From Actinomadura terrae (GTDB taxonomy: Bacteria > Actinomycetota > Actinomycetes > Streptosporangiales > Streptosporangiaceae), in contig NZ_JAICDG010000002.1 in assembly GCF_022751215.1 (NCBI RefSeq), positions 434,001 through 498,000 of the forward strand: a DNA stretch of 64,000 bases. The letters run 5' to 3'. Of the stretch, positions 39,243 through 48,424 are shown piece after piece; the first letter of the stretch is position 1, and each line of letters starts with the position of its first letter. The notes under the pieces are model-generated. The model saw nothing but the letters and a program-made list of their open reading frames with translations. It did no database searches and was not told the DNA's origin. Position numbers and translations under genes: made by a program.

Positions 39243-41401
39243 CCTGCGGGTTGGGTTAGGCGGGTTAGTTCTGCTAGGAGTTCTGAGGCTGTTACGTCGT
39301 CGAGGTCGCTGAAGGGGCGTTCGCCCTGGCCGTAGGACGTTTTGGCTAGGGCGACTATCTGGAACTCCTGTTGGGCGTACTCGTCCGGGTTGATGGCGCG
39401 GACGCCTGGGTCCAGGGCGATCACCAGGTAGTGGTCGTCGGCCAGTTTGCGGGAGACGTGGCGGTGGAAGCCGCCGGTCTCCTTGTCGCCGAGCTTCCAG
39501 CCCCGGTCGACCAGGCCGAGGATCGCGCCGAAGTGGACGGTCGCGCCCTCGAACCGCGACAGCCGCGTCGCGTCCCGTTCTTCGGGGGTGAGGGTGTGGA
39601 CGGGGCGTCCGAGCTGCGGGAACGGCTGGAGGATCTCGTAGTCGGCGAAGACCTCCGACCAGGCGGCCGGGGCGGTGAGGCGCAGCGGGTGCGGCAGTTC
39701 GACGGGGGCGGTGATCTCGACCGGGTCGTCGTGGACGTCGGCGAGGGTGCGGTCCTCGGCGACGCGGAACTCGGTCTCGCCGGACTTCCAGACGAGGCGC
39801 CGCGCGATGTGCCAGATCAGGGGGTGGGTCAGGAACAGGGCCCGGAACTCGTCGGGGGTCCAGCGGCGGCCCTTCACCATCGCCGTTTCGAGGCGTTTGA
39901 TCTGCTCGGCGGTGACGGTGCGCGCCTCCTTCTTCAGCTCGGTGAAGCGCTGGTAGGCGGCGGGGGCGAGGGTGTCGTCGTCCTTCACGCCGGGCTTGGG
40001 GAGGGTCTTGCGGCGCTTGCCGTCCTCGTCCGTGACGAACGGCTTGAGGTGTTCGTCGAAGCCGACCGTGAAGCGGCGGGGGCCGTAGTCGAGGGTGAGG
40101 CCGCCGCTCGCGTCCAGGCCGAGGTCGGGGACGAGCAGGTCGGCGAGCTGTTCGGCGTCCAGGCCGCGCCGCTTGGCTATGCCGTCGATCAGCGACTGGC
40201 TGTAGCGGCGGATCCGCCGCTGGTCCTTGGCCTTCTGCGCGAGGCGGTGGAGCTGGCGGAGGGCGCCGTCGGTGCCGATCGAGGTGAACACGCCCAGCGC
40301 GGCCGAGCCGCCGTTGTACCAGGACGTGCCCTTGTCCCAGCGCGCGACGATCGGGGCGAGCCGGGCGGCGGTCCGGTCGTCGCCGAGGAGGCACAGCGCG
40401 TACTCGACGCCGGGCGACGTCCAGCGCGGACGGGTGTCGTCGGCCTCGTAGAGCGCCCAGGCGAACTCGGCCAGCGACTCGGGGTCGCAGGCTTTCACCA
40501 CCCGCTCGACTCCCGCGTACGGCTTCTCCGGGGTCGAGATCAGGAACATCGTGACCAGGTTCCGGACGGCGGCCTCCGGCAGCGCGTACTCCCGTCCCGC
40601 CAGCAGGACGGGCGGCAGCGCGGCCACGTCGAAGCCGATCTCCGGCAGGGGGTTCGGGTACCGGTCGAGCGGGTCGATGCCGAGCGACGCGACCGCCCGC
40701 ACCACCTCCTCGCCGTAGGGGCGGACGGCCTCCAGCACCGCCTCGCCCCCGTGCACGTCCGCGACGGAGCGGACGTGGACCTCGGCCCGCTCGCGCTTGG
40801 GCCCGGGGCGGCGCACCAGGTCCGGGACGATCAGCGCGATCGCGGCCGGGCCGTGCTGGACGAACCAGTCCTTCGCCGGGTGGCTGTAGGAGTTGTCCTT
40901 GTGCTTGAGGCAGAGCTGCGCGATGTGGGCATCGAAGAAGGGGTACAGCGCCCAGAGGTTGTCCAGGTGGAGGACCAGGGGCAGCGCGTCCAGCTCGTAG
41001 CGGGCGACGATGCCGCGCAGCGCGAACGTCCCGGAGAGGTCGGCGTGGTAGCGCTCGTCGGCGACCAGGGCGCGGCCGTGCTCCTCGGGGCCGTGCAGGA
41101 GGATGTCGAACGCCAGCTTCCGGCGGTGGAGGCGATCGCTCTGCTGGATCGTTCCGTTGGCGAACGACGCGGCGGCGGCGTCGAAGTCGGTGTCGCCCCG
41201 CGGCGGGTAGTCGGCGCGGCCCTTCGCGAGCCACTCCTCCCGCTGGCCCGGCGCCCAGTGCACCGTGGTCGCGGTTTTGGGCGCCTTCAGGCCCTTCAGG
41301 ACGACGGGCTCGGTGTCACGCGACGCGCCCTTGGACCAGGGCGGGTCCACCAGCAGCGGCGGCACGGACTCCTGCGGCGCTTCGGGGGGCGTGTGCGACA
41401 T
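39239..41401 (-). CDS. DUF4132 domain-containing protein
   Basis: A 720-residue soluble protein. The C-terminal third matches the DUF4132 pattern: LIWHIARRLVWKSGETEFRV, WSEVFADYEILQPFPQLGR, and GATVHFGAILGLVDRGWKLG. The middle part looks like HEAT-type helical repeats. DUF4132 is linked with WGR-domain and MolR-like proteins of unknown function. A clear AGGTGAG Shine-Dalgarno precedes the ATG. Codon use is like its neighbours. Confidence 0.8.
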   Translation of the reverse strand: MSHTPPEAPQESVPPLLVDPPWSKGASRDTEPVVLKGLKAPKTATTVHWAPGQREEWLAKGRADYPPRGDTDFDAAAASFANGTIQQSDRLHRRKLAFDILLHGPEEHGRALVADERYHADLSGTFALRGIVARYELDALPLVLHLDNLWALYPFFDAHIAQLCLKHKDNSYSHPAKDWFVQHGPAAIALIVPDLVRRPGPKRERAEVHVRSVADVHGGEAVLEAVRPYGEEVVRAVASLGIDPLDRYPNPLPEIGFDVAALPPVLLAGREYALPEAAVRNLVTMFLISTPEKPYAGVERVVKACDPESLAEFAWALYEADDTRPRWTSPGVEYALCLLGDDRTAARLAPIVARWDKGTSWYNGGSAALGVFTSIGTDGALRQLHRLAQKAKDQRRIRRYSQSLIDGIAKRRGLDAEQLADLLVPDLGLDASGGLTLDYGPRRFTVGFDEHLKPFVTDEDGKRRKTLPKPGVKDDDTLAPAAYQRFTELKKEARTVTAEQIKRLETAMVKGRRWTPDEFRALFLTHPLIWHIARRLVWKSGETEFRVAEDRTLADVHDDPVEITAPVELPHPLRLTAPAAWSEVFADYEILQPFPQLGRPVHTLTPEERDATRLSRFEGATVHFGAILGLVDRGWKLGDKETGGFHRHVSRKLADDHYLVIALDPGVRAINPDEYAQQEFQIVALAKTSYGQGERPFSDLDDVTASELLAELTRLTQPAG

Positions 41402-41491
41402 CTCACCTGTTTCCTGGGCGGGCCGGTCTCGTGATCGCGGTTTCGACTCGCGGCCGGACGGGACGGTTCCCAGGAAAGCCTGCCAGACCCC

Positions 41492-42433
41492 TCAGATGCG
41501 GCGCAGCCGGACGCGCTGGACGGCGTGCTCCCGATCCTTGTGCAGCACGAGCGTGGCGCGGGCCCGCGTCGGGAGGATGTTGGAGACGAGGTTGATCTCG
41601 TTGACGTCCCGCCAGACGCGCTGGGCGAACGCGGCGGTCTCGTCCTCGTCGAGTTCGTGGGCGTACTTGTGGAAGTAGGAGCGGGGGTCGGTGAAGGCGG
41701 TGCGGCGCAGCGCGAACAGCCGGTCGACGTACCACTGCCGGATGTCCTCGACCCGCGCGTCCACGTAGATCGAGAAGTCGAAGAAGTCCGACACGCCGAG
41801 CTGGCCCGCGGGCGGCGCCTGGAGCACGTTCAGCCCCTCGACGATCAGGATGTCGGGCCGCCGGACGGTCTGCGTCGCGCCCGGGACGATGTCGTACTCC
41901 AGGTGCGAGTAGACGGGGATCGCGTGCTCCTCCGCCCCCGCCTTGATCGCGGACACGAACCGCACGAGCGCGCGCCGGTCGTAGGACTCGGGGAAGCCCT
42001 TCCGGTCCATGATCCCGCGCTCGGTCAGCACGGCGTTGGGGTAGAGGAAGCTGTCGGTGGTCACCAACTCCACGCTCGGATGCTCGGGCCAGCGCGCCAG
42101 CAGCGTCCGCAGGAGGCGCGACGTCGTGGACTTGCCGACCGCGACGCTGCCCGCCACGCCGATGATGAACGGCGTCGGCTGGACCTCCCCGCCGAGGAAC
42201 CCGCTGACGGTGTCGCGCAGCCGCCCGTCCGACAGGAAGAACAGGTTCAGCAGCCTGGACAGCGGCAGGTAGACCTCCTCGACCTCGGTGATGTCGATCG
42301 GGTCGCGCAGGCCGCGCAGCGCGTCGAGCTCACCGTGCGTGAGCGGCAGGGGGGTGTTCTCGCGCAGCGCGCGCCAGGCGTCGCGAGAGAGTTCCACATA
42401 GGGGCTCGGCACGCTGTCCCATCCGCTCGTCAT
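41492..42433 (-). CDS. coaA: type I pantothenate kinase
   Basis: A 313-residue kinase, the first step of coenzyme A synthesis. The P-loop is GSVAVGKS (residues 95-102). Others: [36 protein letters not shown] and [16 protein letters not shown] 42433 gives [20 protein letters not shown] 42451 would add 6 residues. Divergent from glmS over 139 bases with a palindrome between them. Confidence 0.95.
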   Translation of the reverse strand: MTSGWDSVPSPYVELSRDAWRALRENTPLPLTHGELDALRGLRDPIDITEVEEVYLPLSRLLNLFFLSDGRLRDTVSGFLGGEVQPTPFIIGVAGSVAVGKSTTSRLLRTLLARWPEHPSVELVTTDSFLYPNAVLTERGIMDRKGFPESYDRRALVRFVSAIKAGAEEHAIPVYSHLEYDIVPGATQTVRRPDILIVEGLNVLQAPPAGQLGVSDFFDFSIYVDARVEDIRQWYVDRLFALRRTAFTDPRSYFHKYAHELDEDETAAFAQRVWRDVNEINLVSNILPTRARATLVLHKDREHAVQRVRLRRI

Positions 42434-42492
42434 GGGTCGAACAGTAACCATCAGCCCGGCCGGGCTTCCCGGTTTTGGACGCCCGGATCTTC

Positions 42493-42508
42493 ACCGTGCG
42501 TACACGGT
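42493..42508. promoter_or_regulatory. palindrome in the coaA-glmS divergent region
   Basis: ACCGTG (42493-42498), CGTA, CACGGT (42503-42508): a perfect 6-bp dyad with 4-base spacer, centred between the two divergent start codons. Could be an operator controlling cell-wall precursor supply; inference only. Confidence 0.4.
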
Positions 42509-42559
42509 AGCGTCACATATTGGGGCGACTCGCTGGTGGGGCCGGGCGGCGGCATTGAA

Positions 42560-42575
42560 TAGGCTTGCCCGCATG
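42560..42575 (+). promoter_or_regulatory. candidate leaderless promoter of glmS
   Basis: TAGGCT (42560-42565), 7 bases, then ATG 42573. No Shine-Dalgarno lies upstream of glmS, consistent with a leaderless message. -35 unclear. Confidence 0.45.
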
Positions 42576-44417
42576 TGCGGAATCGTGGGTTACGTGGGCG
42601 GCAGGCCGGCGCTCGACGTCGTGATCGAGGGGCTGGCGCGGCTGGAGTACCGCGGCTACGACTCGGCCGGGGTCGCCGTCCTCGCCGATGGGGAGCTGGC
42701 GACGGCCAAGCGCGCGGGCAAGCTCGTGAACCTGCGCGGGGCGCTGGAGGAGGAACCGCCCCCCGCCGGGACGCTCGGCATGGGCCACACGCGGTGGGCG
42801 ACGCACGGTCCGCCCAACGACCGCAACGCGCACCCGCACGTCGACTGCACGGGCTCGGTCGCGGTGATCCACAACGGGATCATCGAGAACTTCGCGGCGC
42901 TGCGCGGCGAGCTGGAGGAGGCCGGGCACAAGCTCGGCTCCGACACCGACACCGAGGCCGTCGCCCACCTGCTGGAGGACGAGCTGAAGGGCGGCGGCGA
43001 CCTCGCCGCGGCCATGCGGCGGGTGTGCCGCCGTCTGGAGGGCGCGTTCACGCTGGTCGCCGTGCACACCGGCGACCCCGACCTCGTGGTCGGCGCGCGC
43101 CGCAACTCGCCGCTGGTCGTCGGCGTCGGGGACGGCGAGAACTTCCTCGCCAGCGACGTCGCCGCGTTCATCGCGCACACCCGCGACGCGATCGAGCTCG
43201 GCCAGGACCAGATCGTCGAGCTGCGCGCCGGCGGGGTGACGGTCACCGACTTCGACGGCCGTCCCGCCGAGGTGAAGGAGTACCACGTCGACTGGGACGT
43301 GTCCGCCGCCGAGAAGGGCGGCTACGACTACTTCATGCTCAAGGAGATCGCCGAGCAGCCGCGCGCTGTCGCCGACACCCTGCTCGGCCGGATCGGCACC
43401 GACGGGCGGCTCACGCTGGACGAGATGCGCATCTCCGACCAGGAGCTCCGCGAGGTCGACAAGATCATCATCGTGGCCTGCGGGACGTCGTTCCACGCCG
43501 GGCTGATCGCCAAGTACGCGATCGAGCACTGGGCCGGGCTGCCCTGCGAGGTGGAGCTGGCCAGCGAGTTCCGCTACCGGGACGCGATCCTGTCGCCGAC
43601 CACGCTGGTCATCGCGATCTCCCAGTCCGGCGAGACGATGGACGCGCTGATGGCCGTCCGGCACGCCCGCGAGCAGAAGGCCAAGCTGCTCGGCATCTGC
43701 AACGTCAACGGCTCGACGCTGCCGCGCGAGTGCGACGGCGTCCTGTACACGCACGCGGGGCCGGAGATCGCGGTCGCCTCCACCAAGGCGTTCCTGACCC
43801 AGCTCGTCGCCGTCTACCTGATCGCCCTCTACATCGCGCAGGTGCGCGGCACCAAGTGGGGCGACGAGGTGTTCGCGATGGTGCAGCTCCTGGAGCGGAT
43901 GCCGGAGAAGGTCGAGAAGGTCCTGGAGACGATGGAGCCGGTCCGGGAGCTGGCCCGGTCGCTGGCGGGGGAGCGGTGCGTGCTGTTCCTCGGCCGCCAC
44001 GTGGGCTTCCCGGTCGCGCTCGAAGGCGCGCTGAAGCTCAAGGAGCTTGCCTACATGCACGCCGAGGGCTTCGCGGCGGGCGAGCTGAAGCACGGCCCGA
44101 TCGCGCTGATCGAGCAGGGGCTGCCGGTCGTGGTCGTCGTGCCGCCCCGGGCGCGGGACGTGCTGCACGACAAGATCGTCTCCAACATCCAGGAGATCCG
44201 CGCCCGCGGCGCCCGGACGATCGTGATCGCCGAGGAGGGCGACCGGTCGGTCGCGCCGTACGCGGACACGCTGATCGCCGTCCCGGCCGTCCCGACCCTG
44301 CTCCAGCCGCTGGTCACGACCGTCCCGCTCCAGGTGTTCGCGTGCGAGCTGGCCACCGCGAAGGGGCACGACGTCGACCAGCCGCGCAACCTCGCCAAGT
44401 CCGTCACGGTCGAGTAG
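42573..44417 (+). CDS. glmS: glutamine-fructose-6-phosphate aminotransferase (isomerising)
   Basis: A 614-residue enzyme making glucosamine-6-phosphate. The frame opens at 42432, but the N-terminal Cys2 nucleophile after Met fixes the start at MCGIVGYVGGR. The glutaminase domain (1-240) shows HTRWATHG; two SIS domains follow (ACGTSFHAG, ISQSGETMDAL, FLGRHVGFPVALEGALKLKE is split across the second), ending in NLAKSVTVE. Supplies glmM substrate. No glmS ribozyme signature was recognised. Confidence 0.97.
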   Translation: MCGIVGYVGGRPALDVVIEGLARLEYRGYDSAGVAVLADGELATAKRAGKLVNLRGALEEEPPPAGTLGMGHTRWATHGPPNDRNAHPHVDCTGSVAVIHNGIIENFAALRGELEEAGHKLGSDTDTEAVAHLLEDELKGGGDLAAAMRRVCRRLEGAFTLVAVHTGDPDLVVGARRNSPLVVGVGDGENFLASDVAAFIAHTRDAIELGQDQIVELRAGGVTVTDFDGRPAEVKEYHVDWDVSAAEKGGYDYFMLKEIAEQPRAVADTLLGRIGTDGRLTLDEMRISDQELREVDKIIIVACGTSFHAGLIAKYAIEHWAGLPCEVELASEFRYRDAILSPTTLVIAISQSGETMDALMAVRHAREQKAKLLGICNVNGSTLPRECDGVLYTHAGPEIAVASTKAFLTQLVAVYLIALYIAQVRGTKWGDEVFAMVQLLERMPEKVEKVLETMEPVRELARSLAGERCVLFLGRHVGFPVALEGALKLKELAYMHAEGFAAGELKHGPIALIEQGLPVVVVVPPRARDVLHDKIVSNIQEIRARGARTIVIAEEGDRSVAPYADTLIAVPAVPTLLQPLVTTVPLQVFACELATAKGHDVDQPRNLAKSVTVE

Positions 44418-44548
44418 CCCGACCACCGAGCGTGATCGCCAGGGTGTGCTGACCGGGCGTAAGGGATAAATCACAACACTTCGCCGGGAACCGTGCGCCG
44501 TCCCGGCACGTCGCATGGGGAGACCCCGGCGTGTCGGGAGGTGGGCTT

Positions 44549-45511
44549 GTGGGAGCCCCGGAAGGACTCGGGATCGAGGCGCGCGGCGTGTCGCGGTGCT
44601 TCGGCCCGGTGCACGCGCTGCGCGGACTCGACCTCACCGTTCCCTACGGTCAGGTCACGGCGCTGGTCGGGCCCAACGGCGCGGGCAAGACGACGCTACT
44701 GCTCATCCTCGCGACGCTGCTGCGGCCGGACGACGGCCACGTGCGGGTCGCGGGGCACGACGTCCGCGCCGATCCCGGCGCGGCACGCCGGGCGCTCGGC
44801 TGGATGCCGGACACCTTCGGCGTGTACGACCAGCTGACCGTCCGGGAGTACCTGGAGTTCTTCGCCGACGCCTACGGGCTGGCGCGGGACGCGCGGGACC
44901 GCCGCCTCAGGGGGCTGCTGACCCTCGTCCATCTCGACGAGCAGCTCGGGCAGCCCGTCCACGCGCTGTCGCGGGGGCAGAAGCAGCGGCTCGGCGTGGC
45001 GCGGGCGCTGGTGCACCGGCCCCGCGTCCTGCTGCTGGACGAGCCCGCCTCCGGCCTCGACCCCCGCTCCCGCGTCGAGCTGCGCGACCTGCTGCGCTCG
45101 CTCGCGGCCGACGGGGTCGCGGTGCTGGTGTCCAGCCACATCCTGAGCGAGCTGGAGGAGATCGCCGACCGGGTCGTGCTCGTCGACCACGGCCGGACGG
45201 TCGGCGAGCACGCGATGGCCGACCTCGCCGAGGCCGCCGTCGCGCGCGTCCGGTGGCGGATCCGCTCGCTGGACCGCGAGCGGCTCGCCGCGGCGCTGAC
45301 GATGGCGATCGACGACCTGCCCGGGCTCGACCCGGGCCTCGGGCCCGTCCGCGACCTGCCGTCGGGCGCCGAGGTCGGGCCGCTCACCGAGACCGAGGCC
45401 GCGGGCCTGCTCGCCGCGCTCGTCTCCCGGGGCGTGCCGGTCACCGGCCTCGCCCCGGCGGGCAGCGCGCTCGAGTCGGCCTACCTCGCCATGACCGAGA
45501 CCCGGAGGTGA
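44549..45511 (+). CDS. ABC transporter ATP-binding protein
   Basis: A 320-residue ABC-2 type ATPase. Walker A GPNGAGKTT (41-49), signature LSRGQKQRLG, Walker B VLLLDEPASGLD, H-loop SSHILSELEE. GTG 44549 was preferred over GTG 44531 because GGGAGG is 8 bases upstream of it. Its permease starts 7 bases after the stop. Cargo unknown. Confidence 0.92.
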   Translation: MGAPEGLGIEARGVSRCFGPVHALRGLDLTVPYGQVTALVGPNGAGKTTLLLILATLLRPDDGHVRVAGHDVRADPGAARRALGWMPDTFGVYDQLTVREYLEFFADAYGLARDARDRRLRGLLTLVHLDEQLGQPVHALSRGQKQRLGVARALVHRPRVLLLDEPASGLDPRSRVELRDLLRSLAADGVAVLVSSHILSELEEIADRVVLVDHGRTVGEHAMADLAEAAVARVRWRIRSLDRERLAAALTMAIDDLPGLDPGLGPVRDLPSGAEVGPLTETEAAGLLAALVSRGVPVTGLAPAGSALESAYLAMTETRR

Positions 45512-45518
45512 CGCCGGG

Positions 45519-46529
45519 ATGACGGCGCGCGGGGCCGCCCTGGTGGCGCGGCAGGAGATTCGGACCCGGCTGCGGACGGGCCGCTGGCGGGTGCTGCTCG
45601 CCGTCTGGTTCGCGGTGGTCAACGGGCTCGCCCTGCTGTTCCGGCTGGCGCTGGAGGCCGACTCCACGTCCCGCTACGGGAGCCCCGGCGTGCCGATGTT
45701 CGGCGGCGTGCTGCTCGCGGTGCTCGTGCTCACGCTGCTGATCACCCCGGCGCTCAGCGCCCAGTCGATCAACGGCGACCGCGAGCGCGGCACGCTCGCC
45801 ACCCTCCAGGTCACCCCGCTCGCGCCCGGCGACATCGCGTTCGGCAAGCTCGCCGCCTCGTGGGGGACGGGCCTGGTCGTGCTGGCGCTCACGCTGCCCT
45901 CGCTGCTGTGGCCGGTCGTCGAGGGCGCGATCGGCCCGCTGCGCGCCGTGACCGTCCTGCTCGTCACCGCCCTGCTGATCGGCGTCGTCTGCGCGGTCTC
46001 GCAGGGCTGGTCGGCGCTGCTGGCGCGCAGCATCACCTCGGTCCTGATGTCCTACCTGACGGTGTTCGCGCTGATCGTGGGGACGCCGCTGCTGTTCACG
46101 ATCGCGGTCCCGTTCACCACCGAGCGCCAGGCGAGCGGCTACGACCGCGACCGCACCGACCGGGTCTGGTGGCTGCTCGCGCCGAACCCCGTCGTCATCC
46201 TCGCGGACGCGGCGCCGAGCCTGCCCAAGCGCCGCGTCGTCATCGTGGACGGCTCCGCCGGCTACTCGGGCACCTACGACGACGACTCGCGGGCCTACTA
46301 CGAGTCGCCGCCGAACGACCCGCTCGGCACGATCAGCCGGGGCGTCCGGAAGCTGCGCACCGACGACGGCCATTACCGCCCCTACCGTTCCCGGCGGTCC
46401 GACGGGCCGCCGGTGTGGCCGTTCGGGCTGGCGTTCGACCTCATTCTGGGCGCGGGCGCCGTATGGATCAGCGCGAGCCGGCTGCGGACGCCGCTGTACC
46501 GCGTGCCCAAAGGCGTCCGCATCGCCTGA
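45519..46529 (+). CDS. ABC-2 type transporter permease
   Basis: A 336-residue membrane protein. Segments include VLLAVWFAVVNGLALLFRLA, VLLAVLVLTLLITPALSAQS and VLLVTALLIGVVCAVS. The INGDRERGTLATLQVTPL loop is a classical ABC-2 element. A large charged loop (about residues 210-300) precedes the last helix, larger than in the other two permeases here. Converges with the DUF397 gene across an A+T-rich terminator. Confidence 0.9.
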   Translation: MTARGAALVARQEIRTRLRTGRWRVLLAVWFAVVNGLALLFRLALEADSTSRYGSPGVPMFGGVLLAVLVLTLLITPALSAQSINGDRERGTLATLQVTPLAPGDIAFGKLAASWGTGLVVLALTLPSLLWPVVEGAIGPLRAVTVLLVTALLIGVVCAVSQGWSALLARSITSVLMSYLTVFALIVGTPLLFTIAVPFTTERQASGYDRDRTDRVWWLLAPNPVVILADAAPSLPKRRVVIVDGSAGYSGTYDDDSRAYYESPPNDPLGTISRGVRKLRTDDGHYRPYRSRRSDGPPVWPFGLAFDLILGAGAVWISASRLRTPLYRVPKGVRIA

Positions 46530-46543
46530 ACAGGCGCGTTCCA

Positions 46544-46565
46544 CTCAATTCAATGTCGAATTGAG
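46544..46565. terminator. A+T-rich bidirectional terminator
   Basis: CTCAATTC (46544-46551), loop AATGTC, GAATTGAG (46558-46565), a perfect 8-bp stem. TTGAGAAT (46561-46568) could alternatively pair with ATTCTCAA (46584-46591). The region is strikingly A+T-rich and lies between convergent genes. Confidence 0.65.
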
Positions 46566-46587
46566 AATCTCAGATGATTTGCAATTC

Positions 46588-46806
46588 TCAAGGCCGGTCG
46601 AATCGGCCGCCCCTCGCCTGCGCGGCGAAACGCCGCCATTCCCGGGCGTCGAAGGCGAGGATACCGGCATCCTGCTCGCCGGCGCGTGTTCCGTCGCGGA
46701 CACAGATCACGCCGGTGCCGAGTCGCATGACCTCGACGCATCCATTGCTGGCGCCGCATCGGGCGCTCTTTCGCCATCGGGCGGGCGGTGTCGCATCGAA
46801 ACTCAT
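46588..46806 (-). CDS. DUF397 domain protein
   Basis: A 72-residue protein; ATG 46806 follows AGGCAGGAGCC. It has the DUF397 pattern RWRKSARCGASNGCVEV...GVICVRDGTR...LAFDAREWRRF. DUF397 proteins are typically coded next to XRE regulators (as with WhiJ/BldB-type modules in Streptomyces) and some may act as partners or antagonists. Here it is the last gene of an XRE-DUF397-DUF397 series. Confidence 0.9.
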   Translation of the reverse strand: MSFDATPPARWRKSARCGASNGCVEVMRLGTGVICVRDGTRAGEQDAGILAFDAREWRRFAAQARGGRFDRP

Positions 46807-46971
46807 TCCGGCTCCTGCCTTGAAAGTTGCATCTGCCCGCGGCCGCACTGCCGGTGCCTGAGCACAAGGTAACAAGATCACCGAACGCGGGTGAGGCGGG
46901 ACGGACGGAAGGGGCGGATGGGGCGGGAGTGCCGAGGAAATACGAGGGTTTCGGTTGAGCCGACGACGAAC

Positions 46972-47007
46972 CGGGCCCGGAAGGGGTGTGACTCCCCTCC
47001 GGGCCCG
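46972..47007 (-). terminator. strong hairpin between the two DUF397 genes
   Basis: CGGGCCCGGA (46972-46981) pairs with TCCGGGCCCG (46998-47007), with further GGGGT/ACTCCCC pairing inside after a bulge. It lies within the 255-base gap between the two DUF397 genes and would separate their transcription. Confidence 0.6.
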
Positions 47008-47061
47008 GTCCGTTCGTCACGGGCCCTCATCCCGCGAGAGGCGCGGGCCCCGTCCCTACTG

Positions 47062-47280
47062 TCAGCCCAGGTCGAATTCGCCCTTCTTGGCTCGTCCGAC
47101 GAAGTCCCGCCACTCTCCCCGGGAGAATGACAGGACCGGGCTCTGCGCTCCGTGCTTCGCGTCCCGTGCCCCGACGAAAAGGGACGGACCGGCCAGTGCG
47201 GCCACTTCGACGCACGTGTTGCTCGCCCCGCAGTGGGCGCTTCTCCGCCAATGCGGAGCAGGAGTGGCGAAAGGGGACAC
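47062..47280 (-). CDS. DUF397 domain protein
   Basis: A 72-residue paralogue of the preceding DUF397 gene, same length: HWRRSAHCGASNTCVEVAAL...FVGARDAK...VLSFSRGEWRDFVG. Starts at GTG 47280 with GAAAGG upstream. It follows the XRE gene by 39 bases on the same strand, the usual pairing. Confidence 0.9.
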   Translation of the reverse strand: MSPFATPAPHWRRSAHCGASNTCVEVAALAGPSLFVGARDAKHGAQSPVLSFSRGEWRDFVGRAKKGEFDLG

Positions 47281-47319
47281 CAGGTGCCTTTCACATAGTG
47301 AAGGCCACTCCGCGGCCCG

Positions 47320-48180
47320 TCACCAGGCATCCCTGGCCTCGATGATGCGCCGCCTCGACTCGGCGGCGTCCCATGCCTGACCAGCGAGATTCATATAGGC
47401 GAGCCTGTACATATACGTAACGGTCTCATCCGCAAAGTGGCTGATTGTCAGCGATTCGGTGTGCACGATATCAGGAAAGGTGATGTCGTGCACCGGCGAG
47501 AATTCCAGCAGGATAAACGTTTCCGCCAACACCGAGTGCGCGATGTCGAGTGGCAGTATCTGCACGGTCACGTTCGGAAGCTCGCTCATCCGGAGAAGAT
47601 GGTCGAGCTGCTCGCGCATGACCTTCCGGTCGCCGATCCGGCGGCAGAGAACGGCCTCGTCCATGACCACCGCGAGCTCCAGCGGGCGGTCGCGGCGCAG
47701 GAGTTCCTGGCGCCGCATCCGCACCTCGACCCTGCGCTCCAGCTCCTGGGGCGGCAGCGTAGCGAGAGCGCTCCACCCGCCGATCACGTGCCGGGCGTAG
47801 CTCTCGGTCTGGAGCAGGCCCGGGAAGACGGTGCTGCCCCACTCCCGGACGGCCGTGGCCTCCGCCTCCAACGCGATGAAGTCCGCGAGGGGGCTCGGCA
47901 GGTCGCGGTAGTCCTCCCACCAGTCCCGCTCGGCGGCGGCGTGCGCAAGGGAGATGAGGTCGTCCCTACGCGAGCCGTCGATCTCGTAAAGGTCGAGCAG
48001 GCGGTGCACGTCACTGATCTTCGCGCCGGTCCGCGCGTTCTCGATCCGGCTCACCTTGGCGGTCGACCAGGTGAGCCGCTCGGCCACCTCGTCCCCGGTG
48101 AGGCTTCTGCGTTCGCGCAGCCTGCGGAGTTCGGCGGCGAGCCGACGTTGCCGGACGGAGGGACCTCGGGAAGTGCTCAT
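47320..48180 (-). CDS. XRE-family regulator (DUF5753 type)
   Basis: A 286-residue regulator. ATG 48180 has GGAGAGG upstream. The helix-turn-helix is in residues 10-70 (LRRLRERRSLTGDEVAERLT, WSTAKVSRIENARTG). The remainder matches DUF5753: IALEAEATAVREWGSTVFPGL, LLQTESYARHVI, PNVTVQILPLDIAHSV. Such regulators are usual neighbours of DUF397 genes in actinobacteria and some affect development and antibiotic production. Targets not visible. Confidence 0.9.
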   Translation of the reverse strand: MSTSRGPSVRQRRLAAELRRLRERRSLTGDEVAERLTWSTAKVSRIENARTGAKISDVHRLLDLYEIDGSRRDDLISLAHAAAERDWWEDYRDLPSPLADFIALEAEATAVREWGSTVFPGLLQTESYARHVIGGWSALATLPPQELERRVEVRMRRQELLRRDRPLELAVVMDEAVLCRRIGDRKVMREQLDHLLRMSELPNVTVQILPLDIAHSVLAETFILLEFSPVHDITFPDIVHTESLTISHFADETVTYMYRLAYMNLAGQAWDAAESRRRIIEARDAW

Positions 48181-48424
48181 TGCCGGAGCCTCTCCAGTCC
48201 TGGACGGACTGTTCAGGCCGCATTCTGCCGCACGGGGGCACGGCAGTGCGAACACATCGGACCGATGGACCATGATTCTACGACCGGAGATTCTTTTGCG
48301 CACATGACGTCGCAACTTGCATCGCATATTTCATACGGTTGCGGAGCGCGTCCCCGTGGCACCCTAAGTATGTGATCGCCGGGACGTGGAGGCGGCGGGC
48401 GGCGTCGAGGCTGGGGAGCTCGCG
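48181..48424. promoter_or_regulatory. divergent region between XRE regulator and nnr gene
   Basis: A 244-base A+T-enriched gap. TAAGTA (48365-48370) is a possible -10 for the rightward gene with TTGCGG (48339) 20 bases further up; TAGAAT on the minus strand (complement of 48273-48278) is a possible -10 for the XRE gene. Neither -35 is well placed. Confidence 0.3.

Noticed and set aside
42418..42580. Possible glmS ribozyme upstream of glmS
   Set aside because: The region is too short and lacks the pseudoknotted core; a likely leaderless promoter lies directly before the ATG. The ribozyme is typical of Firmicutes.
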